A DNA stretch of 8,907 bases from assembly GCA_002309255.1 (NCBI GenBank), contig DBXI01000050.1:63870-72776 (forward strand), written 5' to 3'. The DNA comes from Bacteroidales bacterium UBA1216. Its GTDB lineage: Bacteria; Bacteroidota; Bacteroidia; Bacteroidales; Paludibacteraceae. The notes below the pieces were generated by a model. That model did no database searches. It had not been told where the DNA came from and saw only the letters and a list, made by a program, of their open reading frames with translations. Positions 5,082 through 8,907 of the stretch are shown here, piece by piece (within the stretch, counting starts at the first letter, position 1; each line of letters begins with the position of its first letter). Both the position numbers and the translations under genes were made by a program.

Positions 5082-5753
5082 ATGAAAAAGGCCTTTTTCT
5101 TCGATATGGACGGCGTGCTGTTCAACTCCATGCCCAATCACGCCCGCGCTTGGGAGATTGTCATGGCGCGTCATGGACTGCACTTCACCCAGCGCGACTG
5201 CTATATGGCGGAAGGGTGCACCAGCCGCGACGTGATCCTGAACACCTACCATGCTCAGCAGCCCGACCGGCAGGTCAGTCTGGATGATGTGGAGGAGTTC
5301 TACCGCGAGAAGAGGGAGATGTTCGTTGAGCTGGGTGGTGCCCAGCCGATGCCTTACGCCTACGATGTGCTACAGGCTATTCAGGCAGCCGGCCGTCAGA
5401 TATGGCTCGTGACGGGTAGTGCGCAGGTCAGCCTGTTGGACCAACTCAACAGCGCTTTCCCTGGCATCTTCGTCCGCGAACGGATGATCACGGCGTTTGA
5501 ATGCCCGCATGGCAAACCGCGTCCCGAACCGTATCTGAAGGCTTGGGAGAGCAGTGGCCTTCCTAAAGATGAGTGCTGCGTCATCGAGAACGCACCCCTC
5601 GGCCTGCAAGCAGCCAGGGCTGCGGATCTATATACGGTCATACTGAACACCGGTCCGCTCGTCTACAACGATTTTGCCCCATGGAAGCCGGATGTCTTCC
5701 TGCCATCCATGCTCGCATTCAAAGAGCACCTCCCACAGCTCCTGAACGAGTAA
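5082..5753 (+). CDS. HAD-superfamily sugar phosphatase / beta-phosphoglucomutase-like protein
   Basis: This 223-residue cytoplasmic enzyme has all HAD motifs. Motif I is FFDMDGVLFNS, with nucleophile D8 and acid/base D10. Motif II is LVTGS (T111). Motif III is K144 in HGKPRPEPY. Motif IV is VIENAPLG (E168-N169). Residues ~15-80 form an alpha-helical C1-type cap with GCTSRDVI, as in the beta-phosphoglucomutase/phosphatase group. Typical members hydrolyse or isomerise sugar phosphates; the exact substrate cannot be told from sequence alone. Motif IV has Glu-Asn where many relatives have Glu-Asp, though ENAPLG is a variant I know from related proteins. The start is set by the motif I spacing (MKKAFFFDMDG). 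It follows DUF4301 but is separated from it by a strong hairpin, so co-transcription would need readthrough. Confidence 0.9.
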   Translation: MKKAFFFDMDGVLFNSMPNHARAWEIVMARHGLHFTQRDCYMAEGCTSRDVILNTYHAQQPDRQVSLDDVEEFYREKREMFVELGGAQPMPYAYDVLQAIQAAGRQIWLVTGSAQVSLLDQLNSAFPGIFVRERMITAFECPHGKPRPEPYLKAWESSGLPKDECCVIENAPLGLQAARAADLYTVILNTGPLVYNDFAPWKPDVFLPSMLAFKEHLPQLLNE

Positions 5754-5809
5754 ACAGCTCTTAAGCAAGTAATCAGTTCATAAGCAAGAAGCAGCTCCTG
5801 ACATCGAAA
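5736..5809 (+). repeat. Four degenerate 18-19-base tandem units across the HAD stop codon
   Basis: Units start at 5736, 5755, 5774 and 5792, each opening with CAGCTC or CAGTTC. Neighbouring units match at about 14 of 18-19 positions; unit 4 is closest to unit 1 at its start (CAGCTCCTGA). Unit 1 encodes the last residues of the HAD protein and its stop. Unit 2 repeats this as QLLSK-stop, and unit 3 as QFISKK. This looks like old tandem duplication of the gene's 3' end. Confidence 0.65.
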
Positions 5810-5811
5810 AC

Positions 5812-5839
5812 AACAGACGGCTCACATGAGCCGACTGTT
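5812..5839 (+). terminator. Hairpin after the HAD gene, probable terminator
   Basis: CGGCTC (5818-5823) pairs with GAGCCG (5828-5833) around ACAT. Beyond an A-A mismatch, AACAG (5812-5816) pairs with CTGTT (5835-5839). The following sequence is TGTGT rather than a pure T-run, so termination may be inefficient. It lies about 58 bases after the HAD stop codon. Confidence 0.55.
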
Positions 5840-5977
5840 TGTGTAAAGCGTCTTCTCCAATATGCCTGCCGTTTATATACCATTTACCTGTCGATCCTAG
5901 ACAATACACGAGGCATTCTGCTGACGTTCCACTGCCTTCCTCCTCATTCTCCCCCTCTTCGTTCCGTGCCCGTAGCG

Positions 5978-6000
5978 TCTGTTGAGAATCAGATTTTTTT
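5978..6000 (+). terminator. Weak hairpin plus T7, possible second terminator
   Basis: TCTG (5978-5981) pairs with CAGA (5990-5993); one T-T mismatch and one T-A pair close a GAGA loop. Seven T residues (5994-6000) follow. The stem is short, so this is only a candidate backup terminator for the plus strand. Confidence 0.35.
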
Positions 6001-6011
6001 ACAATAATACA

Positions 6012-6091
6012 TTGGCACTTTGGCACTTTCTCGTTGCGCGCTGTATTTCAACGTTTTACCGCAAAACGAAAGTGCCAAAGTGTCAAAGTGC
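6012..6091. repeat. Long inverted repeat made of tandem octamers
   Basis: Bases 6012-6030 pair with 6068-6086 over 19 bp with a single G-T wobble; the core 15 bp (6016-6030 with 6068-6082) is perfect. The left arm is TTGGCACT twice plus TTC. The right arm is three octamer units, AAAGTGCC, AAAGTGTC and AAAGTGC. Because of the extra unit the arms can also pair in a register shifted by eight. The loop is 37 bases. It may be a bidirectional terminator, a REP-like palindrome or a protein-binding array. Confidence 0.7.
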
Positions 6092-6126
6092 TACGAAAAA
6101 ATGAAGACGTTTACAATGCACAAGAA

Positions 6127-6146
6127 ACGAGCACCGAAGTGCTCGT
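6127..6146 (-). terminator. Terminator with UUCG tetraloop for the FISUMP-like gene
   Basis: On the minus strand, ACGAGCAC and GTGCTCGT form a perfect 8-bp stem closed by TTCG, the very stable C(UUCG)G arrangement. TTTCTTG follows. It lies 30 bases past the end of the minus-strand gene that stops at 6177, the right place for its terminator. Confidence 0.75.
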
Positions 6147-6176
6147 CCCTATTACATTTTAGCCACAAGGGAAGGA

Positions 6177-6848
6177 TTACTTTTCCACCAATCGGATGGC
6201 GCGCTGGTAGCAGCGGGTGTGGAGAACGATCTTGACGCCTTTATCCTTGAGCATAGCTACGCGATACGCCTCGTTGGAGTCCTTCTTGGGCGTGGATGTC
6301 CAGTAGTCGCCCATCTCCGTCTCACCGCGGAACTCGCCGGTGCAGTTGATGTAACCGGTGAAGGGGAAGATGATGAACTGACCGTTAGGACCAATGACCT
6401 TATAACCTCCGTCCTTCAGTTCCTTCCACTGGCACTTCTCGTACAGCTCGGTGAACTGCTTCTGGCTGGGCAGTTGCTTGCCGTACTTGGCTACTGCATC
6501 GTCATAGGTGAGCAACTCGCCTTCCTCGTTCAGCGTGCGCCACTTGGTGCCACTGGGTAGCCCCAGATCAATGAACGGAGCGGTTGGTGCTTTCTTCTTG
6601 GTTGGACCATCTTTGACAGTGATCTCGCCAGCAGGCTCCTCGTCGTACTGCACGGCCGGTGCGTTCTGGGTGGCAGGCTCGGCTTGGGTTTGTTGTACCT
6701 GCTCCTGCTGAGCGGGCTCAGTCTCATCGTCCTGCAGGCAGCAGTGTGTGCGGCTGTAGTTCCAGGTGTAGAGCCCCAATAACAATGCGATGATACTGAT
6801 GATCAACGCGATGATGCTAATCGTTTTAGGTGAATTTTGATTGCTCAT
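6177..6848 (-). CDS. Membrane-anchored FISUMP-like domain protein
   Basis: This 223-residue protein has a polar start (MSNQNSPK) and then a single hydrophobic helix at about residues 9-29, which should anchor it in the inner membrane. A Gln/Glu/Pro/Ala-rich linker (about 39-85) follows. The C-terminal domain (about 91-223) has the hallmarks of the Fibrobacter succinogenes major-paralogous (FISUMP) domain seen in Bacteroidetes: FIDLGLPSGTKW (92-103), LPSQKQFTELYEKCQW, GPNGQFIIFPFTGY (153-166), DYWTST (181-186) and RAIRLV (216-221). The usual tract with a YaWGE motif after GTKW is shortened to a few residues. The biochemical role of FISUMP domains is unknown to me; extracytoplasmic binding is a guess. 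Cys36-Cys37 follow the helix but do not form a lipobox. The gene lies 61 bases downstream of recQ in the same direction and no promoter of its own is visible. Confidence 0.8.
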   Translation of the reverse strand: MSNQNSPKTISIIALIISIIALLLGLYTWNYSRTHCCLQDDETEPAQQEQVQQTQAEPATQNAPAVQYDEEPAGEITVKDGPTKKKAPTAPFIDLGLPSGTKWRTLNEEGELLTYDDAVAKYGKQLPSQKQFTELYEKCQWKELKDGGYKVIGPNGQFIIFPFTGYINCTGEFRGETEMGDYWTSTPKKDSNEAYRVAMLKDKGVKIVLHTRCYQRAIRLVEK

Positions 6849-6865
6849 AATAGTAGATATTTAAG

Positions 6866-6907
6866 ATTTGATATTTGACATTTGTCATTTGAGATTTGAG
6901 ATTTGGA
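6866..6907. repeat. Six-copy heptamer array ATTTGNN between recQ and its neighbour
   Basis: Six consecutive 7-base units (ATTTGAT, ATTTGAC, ATTTGTC, ATTTGAG, ATTTGAG, ATTTGGA) fill most of the 61-base gap between the recQ stop and the next start codon. Read in the direction of transcription the units are NNCAAAT. The array begins two bases from the recQ stop codon. It leaves little room for a separate promoter, and no TAnnTTTG box is seen on the minus strand. Confidence 0.8.
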
Positions 6908-6909
6908 GA

Positions 6910-8907
6910 TTAGTTGCCCAGATCGCTGTGGAACTGTATGCGTACGAGTCGCACCTCAATCTCAGAGTAATAGTCCTCGCCCAGTTCCTTCATGGCTACC
7001 TTGATGCTATCGCTCTCGGCGTGCTTGAAGTAGTCGAAGATCTCCTCAATGGCATCGGGATCGATTACTTCCTCGAGGAAGTATCGGATGTTGAGCTTGG
7101 TGCCCGAATAGACGATAGCCTCAATCTCCTTGACAATCTCTTCCATCGACATACCGAACCTCAGTGCGAGGTCGTCGATAGCGATTCGCCGGTCAATACC
7201 TTCGATGATCGCCACCTTATGCGCCGATTTGTGGGCGACGGTCTTGACGCGCAGATCTTCCGGACGGATGATCTCGTTCTCATCGACGTACTCCTTGATC
7301 AGTTTGAGGAACTCCGCACCATATCGTTTGGCTTTGCCGGCCCCCACACCCGGGATATTCTGCAGTTCCTCCATTGTGATAGGATAGAAGGTAGCCATAG
7401 CCTCCAGACTGGGGTCTTGGAAGATCACGTATGGCGGCACATCGTGCTGCTTGCTGACCTTTTTCCGCAGGTCTTTGAGTATGCTGTAGAGCTCGGTGTC
7501 GGCAGCCGACGAACCGATCATGTTCTGTTCTATGTTCTCCTCGGCATCTTCGTCGATCACCTCGATGGGTATCTCGAACTTATTAGGTTTGCGCAGGAAC
7601 TTCTTCCCCAGCGGCGTGACGTGCACGCTGCCGTAGGTGGTCGTATCTTTCTCCAGATAGCCATGCACCATCGCCTCCTTCATGATTGTAGCGAGCAGTT
7701 CCTCTGTCTCGTCGGAGGCTACGCCGAAGTTCTCCATCTCATCGTGCTGGAAGCTCAGCACGTCCGGTGTTTTGTTGCCGTGGAGAATATCCACGATGTG
7801 CTCGGGTTTGAAGCGCTCATTGCACTCCTGTACGGTTTCTATCGCCAATCCGAGGAGCTCAGTGGCGTCGTACTGCTTGAAAATTTTGTTGCAGTTGTCG
7901 CAGCAGCCGCAGTTCTCGTGTGGGTACTTTTCGCCGAAGTAGTGCAGCAGCAGCCGGCGTCGGCATGTGGATGACTCCATGTACTGCTGCGTTTCAGCCA
8001 GGAGCTGGTTGGTGATCTCCGCCTCCTGCATGTTGTTGTCCTGTCGGCTCTTGTCCTGCTGGAAGCTTCTGAGACGCTCAATATCCTTAGGCGAATAGAA
8101 GCAAATGCAGCGTCCCTCTCCTCCGTCTCGTCCGGCGCGCCCCGTCTCCTGGTAGTAGCCCTCCAGCGATTTGGGCACATCGTAGTGAATAACGAAACGC
8201 ACATCGGGTTTGTCTATACCCATACCGAATGCTATAGTAGCCACGATCACTTGGCATTTTTCCATCAGGAAGGCGTCCTGGTTCTTGTTTCGCTCGGCTG
8301 CATCCATACCGGCGTGATATGGCAGTGCGCTGATGTTGTTGACCTGCAGGATCTGCGCCAGCGACTCAACCTCCTTGCGCGCCATACAATATACAATACC
8401 GGACTTACCCTCCATCTGCTTGATGAAGCGCACCAGATCTTTGTTGACATCGGGGGTCTTTTGGCGAACCTCGTAGTATAGGTTCGGACGGTTGAACGAG
8501 CTTTTGAAGATCTCTGCGTCGTTGATCTGAAGGTTCTTCTGTATATCCTGTTGCACCTTGGGCGTAGCGGTGGCTGTGAGTGCGATGATCGGTGCATTGC
8601 CAATTTTCTCCACCAGCGGGCGGATGTTCCTGTACTCCGGACGGAAGTCGTGTCCCCACTCGGATATACAATGCGCCTCGTCAATGGCGTAGAAACTGAC
8701 CTTAACGCCTTGCAGCAGTTCAACGTTCTCCGCCTTTTGCAATCCCTCAGGAGCCATGTACAGGAGCTTGGTTTTCCCGTTGATGATATCCTCATGTACA
8801 GCGTGGATCTCCGGACGCGAAAGTGAGGAGTTTATGAAATGTGCAATGCAGTCCTCATCGTAGTAGCTACGCATGGCATCCACCTGGTTCTTCATCAGGG
8901 CGATGAG
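6910..8907 (-). CDS. recQ: ATP-dependent DNA helicase RecQ, N-terminus cut by window end
   Basis: The frame stays open to the window edge: four codons (LIAL) precede the Met at 8895, giving LIALMKNQVDAMR, which is helicase motif Ia. The real start and the Walker A motif therefore lie outside, about 60-70 residues away. Numbering from that Met: DEAH at 72-75, TATAT at 107-111, FNRPNLYY (motif IV) at 134-141, ATIAFGMGIDKPDVR (motif V) at 219-233 and QETGRAGRDG (motif VI) at 249-258. A zinc site is formed by C311, C329, C332 and C335, followed by an RQC winged-helix region (~342-440) and an HRDC domain (~466-537, with IPGVGAGKAKRYG). The last ~110 residues (IIEGIDRRIAIDDLA, YSGTKLNIRYFLEE) are the extension usual in Bacteroidetes RecQ. 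It unwinds DNA 3'-5' in recombination and fork repair. It is probably co-transcribed with the FISUMP-like gene downstream. Confidence 0.95.
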   Translation of the reverse strand, partial: LIALMKNQVDAMRSYYDEDCIAHFINSSLSRPEIHAVHEDIINGKTKLLYMAPEGLQKAENVELLQGVKVSFYAIDEAHCISEWGHDFRPEYRNIRPLVEKIGNAPIIALTATATPKVQQDIQKNLQINDAEIFKSSFNRPNLYYEVRQKTPDVNKDLVRFIKQMEGKSGIVYCMARKEVESLAQILQVNNISALPYHAGMDAAERNKNQDAFLMEKCQVIVATIAFGMGIDKPDVRFVIHYDVPKSLEGYYQETGRAGRDGGEGRCICFYSPKDIERLRSFQQDKSRQDNNMQEAEITNQLLAETQQYMESSTCRRRLLLHYFGEKYPHENCGCCDNCNKIFKQYDATELLGLAIETVQECNERFKPEHIVDILHGNKTPDVLSFQHDEMENFGVASDETEELLATIMKEAMVHGYLEKDTTTYGSVHVTPLGKKFLRKPNKFEIPIEVIDEDAEENIEQNMIGSSAADTELYSILKDLRKKVSKQHDVPPYVIFQDPSLEAMATFYPITMEELQNIPGVGAGKAKRYGAEFLKLIKEYVDENEIIRPEDLRVKTVAHKSAHKVAIIEGIDRRIAIDDLALRFGMSMEEIVKEIEAIVYSGTKLNIRYFLEEVIDPDAIEEIFDYFKHAESDSIKVAMKELGEDYYSEIEVRLVRIQFHSDLGN

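Larger units (their letters stand above)
5754..6176. other. 423-base convergent intergenic region without a credible gene
   Basis: This region separates the plus-strand HAD gene from the minus-strand FISUMP-like gene. It holds the tail of a degenerate tandem repeat, a hairpin at 5812-5839, a weak hairpin with T7 at 5978-6000, a long inverted repeat at 6012-6086 and a minus-strand terminator at 6127-6146. The stretch 5840-5977 is pyrimidine-rich with nothing recognisable. Short open frames here have poor composition and no start context, so I call none. Confidence 0.7.

Noticed and set aside
5778..6026. Minus-strand open frame of 82 codons in the convergent gap
   Set aside because: It starts at a GTG inside the long inverted repeat, crosses a hairpin and has no conserved-looking segment.
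6012..6086. Miniature transposable element (MITE) reading of the inverted repeat
   Set aside because: I see no target-site duplication at the ends and the arms are made of simple octamers, so this remains a palindrome rather than a mobile element.
6735..6755. Lipoprotein signal in the FISUMP-like protein because of Cys36-Cys37
   Set aside because: The cysteines follow RTH, not a [LVI][ASTVI][GAS] lipobox, and lie after a full membrane helix, so a membrane anchor is the better reading.
6866..6907. CRISPR-like or iteron array
   Set aside because: Units are seven bases with two-base variable parts, far too short for CRISPR, and no cas or replication-initiator gene is near.
6868..7974. Plus-strand open frame of 368 codons opposite recQ
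   Set aside because: It is the mirror of well-conserved RecQ domains (zinc site, RQC, HRDC) and starts inside the heptamer array; its Leu/Val/His-rich composition is typical of an antisense shadow.

Overview
The window looks like chromosomal DNA from an anaerobic, probably gut-associated member of the Bacteroidales. Three things point there. Two promoters match the Bacteroidetes pattern (TTG, 20 bases, TAnnTTTG). Genes lack Shine-Dalgarno sites and have A/T-rich leaders. The gene families are typical of the group: DUF4301, a FISUMP-like protein, starch-binding modules with a secretion-type C-terminal tail, and a RecQ with the long Bacteroidetes C-terminal extension. No mobile-element gene, tRNA, rRNA or CRISPR array is visible.

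Layout. Bases 1-848 hold the 3' part of a secreted carbohydrate-binding protein that ends in a hairpin terminator. Bases 1141-2244 hold a complete second secreted protein of related design, with its own promoter and a strong terminator. Bases 2409-3557 encode a flavodiiron protein (FprA type). Its promoter has a T10 run in the spacer and a perfect palindrome at the expected transcription start. Bases 3627-4967 encode a DUF4301 protein, which I read as a divergent nucleotide-sugar-pyrophosphorylase-like enzyme. Bases 5082-5753 encode a HAD sugar-phosphatase/phosphomutase-like protein, just downstream of a 19-bp terminator-like hairpin. Bases 5754-6176 form a convergent intergenic region rich in repeats and hairpins. 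On the minus strand, recQ (5'-truncated by the window end, 6910-8907) is followed after 61 bases by a membrane-anchored FISUMP-like protein (6177-6848).

How the genes may fit together. The first two proteins probably act at the cell surface in alpha-glucan binding. The flavodiiron protein would remove O2 or NO. DUF4301 and the HAD enzyme could both handle activated or phosphorylated sugars, but only adjacency and motif resemblance support that. RecQ acts in DNA repair. No obvious new defence or mobile system is encoded. The most unusual material is non-coding: an AGACCG-N5/6-CTCAAAGA repeat family flanking DUF4301, a terminator almost touching the HAD start, a degenerate 18-19-base tandem repeat spanning the HAD stop codon, a 19-bp inverted repeat built from octamers, and a heptamer array between recQ and its neighbour.
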